Source: Lepas anatifera (lineage: Eukaryota; Arthropoda; Thecostraca; Lepadidae). Taken from it: 64,000 bases of DNA. A program made the translations under genes and the position numbers. The stretch lies in NCBI GenBank assembly GCA_034440635.1, contig JAOTON010000385.1:3277001-3341000 (forward strand), written 5' to 3'. Below, in pieces: positions 1-11,434 of the stretch (positions within the stretch are counted from its first letter, which is position 1; each line of letters starts with the position of its first letter). The notes under the pieces are model-generated. The model was not told the DNA's origin, made no database searches, and worked only from the letters and a program-made list of their open reading frames with translations.

Positions 1-590
1 TTTTGAGATGCCTCAGCTTGAGGTGAAAACTACATGCAAAATCTTAAAAACCGACAATTTTCTATCTCTCCAGAACTCAAAATCAAAGTTGAAGGTAACT
101 TGGTGACAACTGATTGCCATAATGACAAAAATTTCCAGTCACAGACTGCCTGAAATATCTCCGATGGTTTTGGAGAAAATTGAGGCGCCGAAACATCCTG
201 CCCTCCGAACCATACCCACTCTCCCCTATGTGGAAAAGGCAAGGAATACAATGGAAGTGGACTAAGGTCATAGAGGAAAGGTCCGAAACGATTTTCTCTG
301 AAAGTTTAAGGTCAAGGTCCGTCAAGGTCACTGACCTATTGCGTAACACTAAGACATATCTTCAGTAATGTGCAAGACAACTGCACACCCCAGAAACCTT
401 TGGGAGGGAAACGAGTTTGACTGTGACAACATTCCCTTGACTTTGAAAACTTTCTTCGACCTTGACCTGGGGTCTTTGACCTGGTCCTACATGTGAGTTG
501 ACCTTGACAAATAATCCCGATTATATGACGGGATGACGTCACCACTCGGTCTACAGTGCAGGCGAACTGGCGCGTCCGCGTGATTCCGAC
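1..590 (-). repeat. AGGTCA-rich interspersed repeat, right-hand part
   Basis: This stretch contains many TGACCT/AGGTCA half-sites, for example around 308-340 and 460-515. Its end (about 520-590) matches, in reverse complement, the start of a repeat near 57078-57150: both share the sequence around a TGACGTCA motif, a TCTACAGTGCAGG block and a GTGAACTGG-like block. The element runs off the left edge of the window. No open reading frame here looks protein-like. The boundaries are inferred from only two copies, so the family assignment is tentative. Confidence 0.35.
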
Positions 591-1353
591 GGCATCAAAA
601 TACGGGTCTAACTTTAAAAGCCTATAAGTAAACATATTATTGACGTATTCTAAAAAATAAAAATCCAGAAATCGACGCGCTCAAACAGTTTCTCAAATGC
701 AGTGTAGTAGCCGTTTCTGGTTGCGAACGGTTCTCGGACCACATCGAAAAAATAGATTGGGTGCACTTTGGGACCCCTCTACTGCGCGAGTTAAAGCGGC
801 AAGAGACTAGAGGAAACCAACGATGAATATAAGGCATGGCAGGTTGAAAACCAACAGTCAGTATAAAATGAACTATTGTGTGAAAGATGCTCTGGGCCAC
901 CTAAGTTGAATAGCATGAAGTTTCATGGAAAGGAAGCAGAAAAAGGCAAATTCTTAGACACTTATGCAGCAGCATGGGCTTACTCACATCTTAGAAATTA
1001 CAACTCACATCTTAACTGTCTGCGTATCCACATACTTTAAAAGAGCCCAATTAGAACGTTAAATGACTGCTGGGCAGCGTGTATCATACCCAATATGATA
1101 AGAAAGAGGCCAGGTATTGCAACAGCCCTATCAAACGTACCACAGGCACACAGGGTCGATAGAAAATAGATCATACATGTCGTTAGGTCGACAAAAGAAG
1201 TTCTCTTTTTCTCCCACGGTGCCCCACCAAGTTGGCCTATTCCCAATGTCTCTTGTGCAAGTGCAAGCGACCCTGGATGAAATCTGAGATGTCACAGACA
1301 TGTCTACGGTGACCCTCGAAAAATCTGTATTTAACAGAAAGAAGCACATGCTA
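591..1353. other. Unassigned spacer
   Basis: I see no convincing gene, RNA or repeat here. The short frames on both strands lack recognisable motifs and the base composition is ordinary. Confidence 0.4.
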
Positions 1354-1586
1354 TTAACCCGCACCCCACCAGGGGTCCAGCGCCACCTTCGCCCCACCGG
1401 AGGCCATCCATGGCCCCCATCTAACTCCGAACATATGGGGGTTAGCGCAAAACTGCAAAGATTATTAGAAGGATCGTGTGAATTCAGTAAGATTTTACCT
1501 TATATGTTTAAGCGCTTAGGTCAATAGTTTATCAAGTTAGGTCAAGTTAGGTTACGATAGGCTATTTCCACTAAAATATGCAAGGC

Positions 1587-2068
1587 TTAAAGGGAATGTG
1601 GCACCTTCATAAGGTGGTTTTAACTGAGATAGTTAAGTTGTAACGCAAGTCGGAAAACCCGATACTCAATATATTATTTGCTTGGAATTTGAGATTTCCG
1701 TAGAAAAAGCTAAAACCTACCTGCAATGTACCCCCTCATGTATGTACCCTTAGCAGCAGGCCACAGTTGTCATGGCTGTTGGTGTGACGACATATGCTGA
1801 CGTCACGATAAACATCAGCCAATCGAAGCCCTTGAGGCGTTTCGAGTATGGTACTGGTTGCCAGATCATGACATCATCCACAGGCTGATATTTACTTCTT
1901 TTCCTAGAGGGGTACTTTAAAAGTCCAAATATTGAGCTTATTGTACATTTTTCAGAGAAATCGTGAGTGGTGTCATTATTTCTAGCTAAAAAGTACGCCT
2001 AATTACACTAAACTCCAGGATTCGATCAAGGCACCTTGGTTGGCACCAAGGTGCCACATTCCCTTTAA
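1587..2068 (-). mobile_element. 0.46-kb TTAA MITE, copy A (reverse orientation)
   Basis: The copy starts TTAAAGGGAATGTGGCACCTT and ends in the complementary AAGGTGCCACATTCCCTTTAA, giving terminal inverted repeats of about 20 bp. Three other copies lie at 2065, 18968 and 53673, and the interior (a GATGATGTCATGATCTGG-like block and a GATTTCTCTG block) aligns with all of them. This copy lies in reverse orientation directly beside copy B and shares the TTAA with it. It has no coding capacity. The autonomous partner is not in the window. Confidence 0.85.
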
Positions 2069-2529
2069 GGGGAATGTGGTACCTTGGTCGAATCCTGGAA
2101 TTTAGTGTAATTAAGGGTGTACTTTTAGCCAACAATTATGGAATCGTCCATGATTTCTCTGGTAAATGTACAATAAGCTCAATATTTGGATCTTTAAAAT
2201 GCTCCTCTAGGGGAAATAAATAAATATCTGCCTGTGGATGATGTCATGATCTGGTAACCACTACCACATTCGATACGCTTCAGGGGCTTCGATTGGCTGA
2301 TACTCATCGTGACATCAGCATTTGTCATCACACCAAAAGCCATGACAACTGTGGCCTGCTGCTACGGGTAGGTACATGAGGGGTACAATTCAGGTAGGTT
2401 TTAGCTTTTTTCTACGGAAATCTCGAGTTCCAAGACAAATGATATATAGAGTACGGGGGTTTCCGACTTGCTTTAGAGCTTGGCTATCTCAGTTAAAATC
2501 ATGTTTTAAAGGTGTCACATTCCCTTTAA
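2065..2529 (+). mobile_element. 0.46-kb TTAA MITE, copy B
   Basis: This copy has the same family termini as copy A, in the forward orientation. It begins at the shared TTAA (2065-2068) with GGGGAATGTGG and ends GGTGTCACATTCCCTTTAA. The pair A/B forms an imperfect palindrome of about 940 bp inside element X1. The copies differ from each other at scattered positions, so they are not a recent perfect inverted duplication. No coding sequence is present. Confidence 0.85.
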
Positions 2530-3359
2530 GAAAACTGGGCATAGCTCTTATGCCATTAAAGCTATTGAGATCTGGTTAAGTACATTTGATAGAAAAATGA
2601 CAGACCTTTTTACTGCTATGTGGAACGTAATGACTCCCGCTAGTGGTTTGACTTTCACAGGTCACCTTGTAACCTTATATGACATGAGGTCACGAAAGGT
2701 CAGAAACGACCTTGTCATATACAAATGAAAGCCAGTGATGAGAAATACACGACGGTGTTTGATTCATCGCTCTAGCTAAATTAGGTCAAAAGTTATTGTC
2801 AACATACTCTTTTTGACCCCTGGCGACCTGTGACGACCTTGGAGAGGTTAAAGGGTACGTATTGCCCCTGGGATCCGTGAAAAGGTGTCCAAGAAAGTTT
2901 TTCTGAGCAATCGGAGCATTTTCAATTGTTTTGTGACTTTTAGATCATAAGACAGCTTTTCCCCATGCTTTTTCAGTGGGAGAGGTCACCTCGTGACCTG
3001 ACCTTAGGTCACGAAATCGAAAAATCCCGGATATACATTGCGTAGAGCCTGGAGGGTTCATAAAGTGTAGGAAATCTAAAATAGATCGACTGAAAAGTGT
3101 AGCTCTTGCAGAGCTCAAAAGTTGAAGTGAGGTGACCTTTGGTTGATCTCACCTGGTGACCTGACCTTGAGTGACTTGCGGTTAAAAATTGCAGGGATGT
3201 TGGAAAATTATGGGGAGAGAGATAGAGGCTCTCAACTGCGGTGCTGCATCTCGTCGTTATCGTTATTCCTAAAAACATCTTAGGGGGCCATCGATGGCCC
3301 CCGGTGGGGCGAGGGTTAAATACTAGCACACTCTATAACGCATTGAGTTGATGTATCAA

Positions 3360-3640
3360 CACTCGATAGCATTTGTCAAATCTGGCAGCCGAGCTGTGGC
3401 CAGCCAGTGCGGGCCCAGCCGTCGCATTTGTCGATTTAACGCCTCACCAGTGAGCCGGCCGCGTCGGACTGACCTGTTGAACGGCTCGATAAGACTACCT
3501 CCGACTGAGACGTCCGAGCTGCCGCGCCCCGCAGAGACCGGCCGGGACTCGGCTACCCTGCCGCTTCCGCGTTGACCTTTTGCACAGCTGGCGCCGTTGC
3601 CGATTTGAAATTGGACCCGGCGCAAACAGGTAACTTTTAG
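3360..3640 (+). other. GC- and CpG-rich block with a splice-donor-like end
   Basis: This block is markedly richer in G+C and CpG than its surroundings. It ends near a CAG|GTAACT sequence (about 3628-3636) that would make a good splice donor. Reading frames across it are arginine- and proline-rich on both strands and show no recognisable domain. It could be a 5' untranslated exon with a CpG-rich promoter, or simply a GC-rich repeat. I see no partner exon. Confidence 0.2.
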
Positions 3641-4320
3641 ATCAAAGCGTGGCGGGGATTTAGTTGCCCAACTTTGTCATCAGCCGGCACGCTTTAATTA
3701 GTTCAGCGCACAAACATAGCGTTGTTTGTGACGCTAGAAACGGATTAATAATGCCGGTAACTAGGCAACCGCGCGGAGGTGACAAGTTCTCGGGGCACCA
3801 CTGTTATATACAGCTGTTAATGTGTATATAAGCTTATGTTCTATACACGTGATATAATGCGTGATTACGACTCATTTGACCTGTTGACGCACTAGCTATG
3901 CGTAGAGAATGGAGATATGATATTAATGGGTAACGCTGCTGTGGGGCAATGCCGCCAGGCTTGTATGTGGACACGGCGCAGCATTCTCTATCACCCAAAA
4001 CATCGAACTTAAGATAAGGGAAAATTATCGGGGAGACCCTTATCACCCAATCAACGTTTAATTTCACTGACGCGTATTGGGCTGGAAACTCTTAATTAAG
4101 AAACAAAAAGTACTCTCTCATTAAGGCGTATCATTTGCACGGTGCGGGGAGCAAAACATATACCACTCAAAACACCTGCGCAATGGCTTTCCGATGTGTT
4201 GCGAATGCCATGGTTGAACATGGAGTTACTTTCAATGTGCAATGAACCGTGGATAAATTAGTTTTGAAGTGCTGCGGCGAGGAGCATGATGAGTTGTTAA
4301 GATGTTCCCTGGCCTCTCCC
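3641..4320. other. Unassigned spacer
   Basis: No gene or repeat family is recognised in this AT-leaning stretch up to the foldback at 4321. Confidence 0.4.
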
Positions 4321-4473
4321 CTCGAATCCGGAAATGTAAAAAACACTGAAGATTATATATTCGGGCACAGCCCTTCATCAGAATCGTGGAGTAAATATCA
4401 ACAATTCTCAGTCCTAGTATAGCCAGACCTCGAATATATAATCTTCAGTGTTTTTTACATTTCCGGATTCGAG
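4321..4473. repeat. Foldback element with perfect 43-bp arms
   Basis: The left arm (4321-4363, starting CTCGAATCCGGAAATG) is the exact reverse complement of the right arm (4431-4473, ending CATTTCCGGATTCGAG). The 67-nt loop contains an AGCCCTTCATCAGAA motif. Beyond the arms the complementarity continues imperfectly into a CCTCTCCC/AGGAGTGG pair. No target duplication is evident. Either a foldback transposon or an inverted duplication of a small segment would explain the structure. Confidence 0.85.
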
Positions 4474-4763
4474 AGGAGTGGATAAATTAGCTGGAAATGC
4501 ACGTGACAAGCCGCTGCAGCCTGGCTGCTTCTCGCGAATTTCTAAGGGGACCAGTTTTTCCGCACGATTCACAGGCCTACGGCTGTCTGCCTACTAAGCT
4601 TAACTTTAATCTTAACTAATCTTTACTTATTTTTAATTCTAGCTTTTTCTGAATAGATGTGTGTTTCAAATGAACATAAATATTTTATGTTAGAGAGAAT
4701 AATCATGGAAATAAATCATATGAAATTTTTTTTCCATCATATAAGCATGGATAGGACTGGAGC

Positions 4764-5089
4764 ATGGACAGATTCAGGATTTACGATTGGGGGAGCCGGT
4801 CTGGAGTGCGCAATATGGACCAGAGCGGCGACACTTCTGGACGCAGCGACCAACAGGGGGCGTCAAATCTGGTCGCTGTGGCACCGACACTCGCACTCTG
4901 GTAGGGCGGGGGGACAGGTGGATGAAAAACGACGTTTCAGGGGGCATAGAAAAGATCATTTAAGGGGCACCGAAGCTCGATTGGCGGGAGGGAGGAGGTA
5001 CACAGCATAACAAAAAATATTGAAAAGAAATTTGTGTTAAAAAATCAGAGGTTTTTGGAAGTGTTTTTGCGACCCTGGATCCACCTGTG
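4764..5089. mobile_element. Diverged hAT-like MITE, possible copy
   Basis: The left end GGACAGATTCAGGAT and the right end CCTGGATCCACCTGTG resemble the ends of the clearer hAT-like copies, for example CATAGGCAGATTCAGG at 50083 and CTGGATCCGCGTATG ending at 50364. The interior contains the related GACGTTTCAGGGGGC and AAGGGGCACCGA blocks. I could not find a matching 8-bp target duplication, so the exact ends are uncertain. Confidence 0.4.
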
Positions 5090-5917
5090 TGCATGAGAAA
5101 AAAGTAACGGATTCAAGACTTTATTTGAAGGGGGGGGTTAGTTAACGTCACCTCGTAATTGCGCCATTGTGATATTAACTGTTTGAATACATACTGATGA
5201 TTGTAAGCATTCATGACGTTTATGTCTGAGTGGCTTATGTTTTCATGTTGTGAACTTTACAATGCATGTAACACAAATAAACATCGGCCAGTGTTGGCTA
5301 CATAAATTGCCTACATTTTTTAATGCGGAAATGCACAACCACGAAACTTGGCAAACGTGAGGGTGGGAACCCTGGCCAGTGCAGTTTTTTTAAGTGCAAC
5401 ACATCTCTTAACATCATCAAAGTGTAGCAGAGGTACCCAACAAAACAAACCCACAGGAATTTTTACAACCGTTTTTTATTGCAGTATAGGCGGTTCCGTT
5501 CTTGGGAGACTGGCGTGTTGACGGGGATCATCGAAGCTATGACCTTCCCTTCGGCACTGAAGAGAGGGCCGTAGCCCTCCCATCACCAGGGCTCTGGTGG
5601 GATGTGAAAAACGTCTCGAGAGACACCCATGAGTGTCTCTCTTGATCCGAGCAGAATGGCTTCATATGTGCCCAGCTTTTGAACATGCCCTTCGCGCTTC
5701 CACCACTGCCAATAGCATCCACCACTGCCACTTTGCCTTGTATTTGGGAGTCATTCCGCGATTTACCCCTCTTGCGTGCACATACAAAAGCGGTCCGAGA
5801 CACAGCGTAGACTGTGACATTGCGTACTCTATGGATGCCTCCCACTATCCGAAGTTTTTATCGAATGACATGGAAGTTTACTTCTTGTTCGTCTGTCACT
5901 ATCTTCGCCTGTTGGTT
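5090..5917. other. Unassigned spacer with small hairpins
   Basis: No gene is recognised. Two short hairpins are visible: CATCACCAG/CTGGTGGGATG near 5580-5603 and GAGAGACAC/GTGTCTCTC at about 5618-5641. They have no clear context. Confidence 0.35.
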
Positions 5918-6200
5918 CACTGAAAACAAAACGACACAAGGCCCGTGTGTCAGGTAAATAAACACACGCACCTTGGGTGAGCAACCCACGCTGGATGTGT
6001 TTTGCACCGGCAGCACAGCCACGAGGTGCTACCGACACGAGGAGATTGTGTCGACTGATTTTGGCGAGAAAAATACACAATGGCTTACACAAACATTTAG
6101 AATTTGACACAGGGATTCTGTGCGCACACAGATCTTGTGTTGCTGCAGACAAAACCTTGTGTTGCGTACCCAAGAATACTGTGTTTTTCTGCCATTTTTT
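5918..6200 (+). repeat. ACACA/TGTGT palindrome-rich element, copy P1
   Basis: The stretch starts CACTGAAAACAAAACGACAC, and the reverse complement of the same start is found at the end of the larger element near 14258-14277. It is filled with irregularly spaced ACACAAG/CTTGTGT and related complementary motifs. No protein-like frame is present. The right boundary is approximate. Confidence 0.5.
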
Positions 6201-8425
6201 TGATGAGCTTCCGGCCCGTCCGCCATCTTTTCAGCAGATAACTGCTGCATATGGCGTCGGGAAGAGAGGTGACCATTGTTTGCTCGCCTTTTATTTAATA
6301 GTATAAGTTGGTGTGTTTGGCATATATCTGTGATCTAGGACGTAGTATGTCTGCCAGAGAGTCATTATTCCCTTGTGATTGTTATTCCCGAAGAGGACAG
6401 TGCAAACAAGAGCTAAAAAACTTCCAAGGTTTGGACAACCACAGACTGATGCAACACAAACAAGAAGTAAATGTTCATTGTAGAGGAAATCATACCGTTA
6501 GCTATATTTCTGTTATCTTTAAATGAAAAGTTTAACATTTCCTCACATACCTAAATGTTTTTTTCGGCATTAGCACTTTGAAAATCTTAGATGAACCACA
6601 TATGAAAGTGCATTGGAGCTGCTTTACTGAAGTGAGTTCCTCTAGGGAGTAGAGTTAAAACCATGGCTTTAAATGGTTGATTTTCTGGAACCACCATCAT
6701 GTCATTGGGCACCCTAGTTCCTTCAATAATGGAAACACTGCAGGTGAGTAAACCAGGTCGGCAGTCAGACGGAAGAAAAGTGTGTGTCACATTCAGATTA
6801 TTTTACAGGAGAGTGAATTTTCCATTTTGCTTAACATTAGCGGAGCCCTGGAACTGAATTGAAAAGACAATATAAATAAGAAATTTAGGTGAACTTTGTT
6901 ATAGCATGTGATAAGTAGATGCAGCTTGCCTTTCTGCACCAAATGATACCAAAATCTCATTCGAAAAAAATGTGACCTACTTTTTCTACCGTGTGATGGC
7001 AGAGGTGAGAAACAATCATTGCAGTGTTCAGAAAATTTATGTTAAGCATGAATTTGGACTGCTCTCAAGCATGTTGCAAACACCATATAAGCAAATAGCT
7101 ATAGCCAATGTGCCGTGGATTCATTCAGTTGAAAAACATATATGCAATCATCTTAATTTCTCTTCGGCTGTGGGGCATTGTAGAACCTTATACTGTATAT
7201 AGAAGCTCTTTGCCTTTCCAGAGGCAAATAGGTAGTAGAAAATTAACAATCTGTCTTCTAGCTTGAAAAGTAATGCAACAATATTTTACAGGAGAGCGCA
7301 TTTGCCGTACAATGTGCACTAGAAATATAAAATATTTGCAGTAGGTGGATTTTAAAAACTGGCCCTGGCGTCCCTCCCCCATCACGCCGAAGATTTTCTG
7401 GAACTAGTCCAGTCTCCTGGTTCATGGAACCCATTTTCTCTTTTTCATACTACTGTAATTATTAATTTTCTTTTTTGATGAGTGAAATTACACCCATTCA
7501 TATATTGCAGAATAAAAACACAGATAAAACAGTACATACAACGTATAGGAAAGATCCCGCAGGAGAAAAAGAATGGAGAAGACATGCAGCAAAGTCAGGG
7601 CTTTATTCTATTTTTACTCAATGTGCTTCCCTCAGTAGGATATCAGATTTAGGGCTTAACCTATGACTGCCCTCTTTACATCACCTTGCCCATCACCTGG
7701 TTTCCATGCGCATTGGGCTGATAAAGATACAGCTGAGGATCAGGATCCAGCGACAGCAGTTTCCATAATGCCTCAGCTTACGTACAGAGCCCTAATGGAT
7801 AGAAACCTTTTTCTCCTAAAAAAATTAGTTTAGCACACATATTTCAAACCAAACAAAACACTGGCATTATGGGGACCTCAGTCTGTGGTGCCAGGTGATC
7901 TTTCCCATACAATTATCCAATAATTATATGAAATTATATATTAGGTGCCTACTGTAGAATATATTAGGTGTGTACTGTACTGTGTTTTGCTCTGTATGAC
8001 AAGCAACACTTTTTCTGTGTTGTGGCTGCTTGTTAACACCCTCACATGAAATGACCGAGTCTGAAGGCCTACTCAACTTCATAACCCCCCCAAAAACCCT
8101 TCCTTTTAAGTCTACCAATAACTTAATTTCGCCTCCATGATTCAGAATCTGCTTTACTTTCCAGCAGAGCAAGCTTCATTGTAGCTGCCTGCACGGACAC
8201 AACAAAATAAAAAGGCCCTAGGTGCAGGAGATGAACCTTGGGCATATTCGATTATGAAAAGGAACGCTTGGAGGAAAACAAATTCTAAAAATATTCCTTA
8301 TGATTCATTTGAATTCCGCAAAAGTCTGATGTTTTTAAATGTTAATGAAAGCAGAAAGGTCCTTGCAACAATTCCAACGATGAAATATTGACACAAATGC
8401 AAGGGACTGCTAATTAAGACCAGCA
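6201..8425. other. Unassigned spacer with one weak Cys/His-rich frame
   Basis: Most of this stretch holds nothing I can name. A frame starting at the ATG near 6347 encodes a short Cys/His-containing segment (PCDCYSRRGQC, then DNHRLMQH) before a GAAGTAAATG sequence. It could be a diverged zinc-finger exon related to the one at 12904, but the Cys/His spacing is irregular. A segment near 7871-7899 (ATGGGGACC...GCCAGGTG) recurs at about 33069-33097. Confidence 0.25.
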
Positions 8426-8625
8426 GACAGTTTCATAAAAATTGTAGTAATGTGACATGTTTTGCACCACGTTCACCTGCAAGCTACACTGTACTCAGAA
8501 ACAGAATAACCTTTCATAAAGAGCGGCAACATTCATACCAAGACAACGTAGGTATGAAATGCAGCGTAAATTCAAGATATGCGTAAATTAGGCCCAATTC
8601 CAGAATGGAATTACTTCCTCCAAAT

Positions 8626-8835
8626 CATAGGCTGATCCAGCATTGCTGATTGGGGGGCATCCGGTCGGGGGCGCCATGAAACCTATCAGATGGGTACGAA
8701 ATCCTATTGATGGGCGCCGATTTTTGCATCCTGGGGGGGATGGGAAGCGACATTTCAGGGGGCGCCATCGACCTTTCAAGGGGCGCCTGAGGGTCGATTG
8801 GGGGCATGCCCCCTTACCCCCTGGATCCGTCTATG
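8626..8835. mobile_element. hAT-like MITE, 210 bp
   Basis: The ends are CATAGGCTGATCC and GGATCCGTCTATG. The flanks CTCCAAAT and TTCCAAAT match at 7 of 8 positions, as expected for an old 8-bp target duplication. The interior has GGCGCC-containing blocks shared with the copies at 50083 and 54710. The insertion lies inside element G2. Confidence 0.75.
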
Positions 8836-9109
8836 TTCCAAATCTAACATATAACTTTTATTAAGATGAAAAAGCGCATATATTTATTTTTATTTGATTA
8901 GTTAAAGGAAATCATTGTACTTACCTGCTCTTAATCGATTATTTTATTAATAATTATTATTTGATTATCAAATTTCTCACAAAGTTGAAAAAATACTGTG
9001 GTAGAAGGCGAGCTAACAGCAGACATAATAAATATACAACACATTTTTGTTGGCAACACCCTGTTTTTGCAGTTTGCTTGCTGTGACTCGTCAGGTAGTT
9101 AGGTACTCT

Positions 9110-9665
9110 GTCTGGTTCGCCGCGGCCGTCTGGTTCGCCGCGGCCGTCGGATGCGCGGCGGGGCGGGCTCAGTCCGGTGAAAATCAACCACCCAATCACC
9201 ATCACCCACCATAAATGATGCGGCACCATCATGGTAGATGCGGCACGATCAACCACCACCTACCCATGAATTTATTTTATTTTATATTGTTTATATTTTC
9301 CTTTTTCCTTTTTTCCTTTTTTCCCCTTCTGAGCGCTTACCGCATGTCGCTCCGGCTCCGTCACCACAGCTACTCATGGAAACTACACGCCCACTCACTC
9401 TCGCGCGACTACACGCTCGCGCGACTACACGCTCGCCACACGCTCGTGACTCACTACACGCTCGCGTGAGCCGTCCCCGCCTCTTGGGTTGGTCTGCCGG
9501 GGGTCTTTTAAGGCCGTCTCCACGTGTCATCCTGCTGTTTTTAATCCATGTCTGTTTTAACCCATGCCTGTGTATGTTTCATTCGCTCGTTTTTTTTGTG
9601 AATATATGTATGGAGGTAAGTCTGTCAAGGCCCTGAAAGGTTCATGTGTTATTATTGTGCAAGCG
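9110..9665. mobile_element. 556-bp insertion flanked by a 10-bp duplication
   Basis: Comparison of G2 with G1 shows that this segment is absent from the sibling copy. It is flanked by TAGGTACTCT at 9100-9109 and 9666-9675. The insert opens with two tandem copies of GTCTGGTTCGCCGCGGCC, has a pyrimidine tract near 9296-9330 and then short tandem repeats of a GACTACACGCTCGC-like unit around 9408-9465. I see no inverted termini, poly(A) tail or protein-like frame. It could be a retroposed fragment or an unclassified element. Confidence 0.5.
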
Positions 9666-10306
9666 TAGGTACTCTAGTGGAACTGAGGTTGAAGTGTGCC
9701 TACTGAGCATGAGTGAACTGGGTAAGGTTTATGAACCTAATAATTTCGTGAAACTGGGAAAGGAATAGAGTTAACGTCTGTGAATAATACCTAGATGCCA
9801 GTCGGTACCTAGATCAATAGCTTTTATTTGTTGTTGTACCAAATTGCCATATAGCTCTAAATATCAGCTCAACTTGCCATGAGTAAATCTTACTTCAAAC
9901 TTGTGGAAGGAAGAAATTAACACCTTTTTATCTAAATGTTGTTTACATTCACAACTTTGTCCTTCACTACAATAGTTTTGCCTGAGATTCAGAATTTCAG
10001 GAGAAATTATATATTTTTTGTTTTGCATCATTGGCTGATAAACTCTGCTACATCTTGCATAGCTTTTCAGGAGTGTTTTAAAATTCAACGTACCTACATG
10101 TTGTCTGTTATATAAAACAGGATTGGGAATATTCTATGCTACATTCTAGTGCAGAGTAGGTGATAGAGGTGTAACTTTGTAAGTAGTTGTATTTTACACT
10201 GAATTTTTATGAAACATGATTTAAGTGTATTATTCACTTTATACACTGCATTATTCTACTTCTACACTATTGACATAAGTTACACCTTTTATGGAATGGG
10301 GCCCTG

Positions 10307-11019
10307 AAAAGAAATCATTTTTGCTAGATACAAGCCGCTCACTGTGCAGTCTGTTGTCAATGGATAAGGCGATGAAGTCAGTGGGGATAATTGGCATGCA
10401 TTGAAGGTTATAATGCATCTTTTCTATCACATTACCTGGATTAATGTGTACATGCATGCTTGCACACATTACCATACACTAGGTCGTGTAGCCCCATATT
10501 TGTGACCACCTTGGCATAATTCAGGGATCAGCAACTCATGGGGTCAAAGACGTGGGGCACACTTTCATGTGGTGCACATGCACTGGTTGACCTGGCTCCG
10601 GATTATGCAGTTCCATATGTTTGCTCGTTCAACACATTCACAATTATCTTCATCTACTGCACATTTGAACATGCAGCTTGGTAGCGACGATTGCCCGCAC
10701 TCCAGAGAGTGTACCGGCATCATGTGGTGGGATTTCCATGCTCCTATGAGAGAACTGTGTTTGTGGCCTCTGTTGTGTGTATGGTTTGTTTGTTTACCTC
10801 AGAATTCGAGGATGGCTTGAATCATCAGCTTGGTGGCACTGATTGCATGTGGCCGAGAGTACCTGTTTTACTGGCCTATGGCAGCAGGAAAGTTGGACCA
10901 GATCAGACTGAGGGAAGTCATACAGTTTCTCATTCTTATTTGTGATAACTATGGTGTGTACTTGTTTACCCTGGAGTACATGTTTATGGTATCAACTGAC
11001 TAGTGGGTATGCCATTATT
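10307..11019. other. Unassigned spacer
   Basis: No gene or family is recognised between element G2 and the next AGGTCA-containing repeat. Short frames near 10569-10945 lack recognisable motifs. Confidence 0.35.
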
Positions 11020-11434
11020 CCATTGACACGTTAAGCTATTCAGTTAAATCATTTTCCCCATGTATTTCCAATGGAGAGGTCATGGCTTGTACCTGACCTT
11101 AGGTCATCGATATTACCGGAATTTATTAATACCGAAAATACTAGAATGTATTTTAGAGAACTCGGTGGGTCCATGATGTGCTATGAGTTTCAATCGGATA
11201 GGTTCACCCTGTTCTGACTTTTGCTGTCATAAACTTTGTTTTAGGTCTGGTCACTTGACCTGTACTGGTGCCCTGACTTAAGATAACCTTACCTTAACAT
11301 ATTGACAGAAGTTGTAAAAATGTTCAGAAAATAGGTATGCCAAGTACGGCGGAGCTACGCTCCGCCGTTTGTCAGCTGTCTCCTAAAAACCCGAGGGAGG
11401 TGGGTACCGGCCCCTCCGTCAATGGGCGTGCTAA
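11020..11434 (+). mobile_element. TTAA-family element, copy X2 (left-truncated)
   Basis: This copy aligns with the right half of the copies at 17503-18492 and 29830-30666, starting near the CATTTTCCCCATG block. It carries TGACCTTAGGTCA at 11094-11106 and the conserved hairpin at 11346-11368. It ends CCGTCAATGGGCGTG followed by CTAA, a decayed TTAA, at 11431-11434. The left part is missing. It has no coding capacity. Confidence 0.6.
11346..11368 (+). other. Conserved hairpin in copy X2
   Basis: A perfect 10-bp stem (ACGGCGGAGC pairing with GCTCCGCCGT) closes a 3-nt TAC loop. It is preceded by the conserved GCCAAGT. The same structure occurs at the same place in copies X3 and X4. A bacterial terminator looks similar, but the eukaryotic repeat context argues against that role. 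Confidence 0.8.

Larger units (their letters stand above)
1354..3319 (+). mobile_element. TTAA-bounded non-autonomous DNA element, copy X1 (with nested MITEs)
   Basis: The element is bounded by TTAA at both ends. The inverted termini read TTAACCCGCACCCCACC on the left and, in reverse complement, TTAACCCTCGCCCCACC on the right. Each end carries a subterminal palindrome: GGCCATCCATGGCC at 1402-1415 and GGGGGCCATCGATGGCCCCC at 3283-3302. The interior shares blocks with the copies at 11.0, 17.5 and 29.8 kb, including a TGACCTTAGGTCA site at 2999-3011 after a CATG...GGAGAGGTCA block. Without the two nested MITEs (1587-2529) the element is about 1.0 kb. It has no transposase frame. TTAA targets are typical of piggyBac elements, but because TTAA is part of the palindromic terminus this superfamily assignment is inference. 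Confidence 0.6.
8426..10306 (-). mobile_element. GGGCCCC/TTTCATAA DNA element, copy G2 (with two nested insertions)
   Basis: Read in reverse, this element starts CAGGGCCCCATTCCATAAAAG (10306 downward), and its other end has the related GACAGTTTCATAAAAATTG at about 8426. It aligns along its length with the complete copy at 60435-61690. Shared blocks include TTTCATAAAGAGCGGC/TTAATGAAACG, CCCAATTCCAGA.TGGAATTAC, TGCTCTTA.TCGATT and ATACCTAGATGCCAGT. Copy G2 is longer because a hAT-like MITE (8626-8835) and a 556-bp insert (9110-9665) sit inside it. No transposase frame is present, so it looks non-autonomous. Confidence 0.65.
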
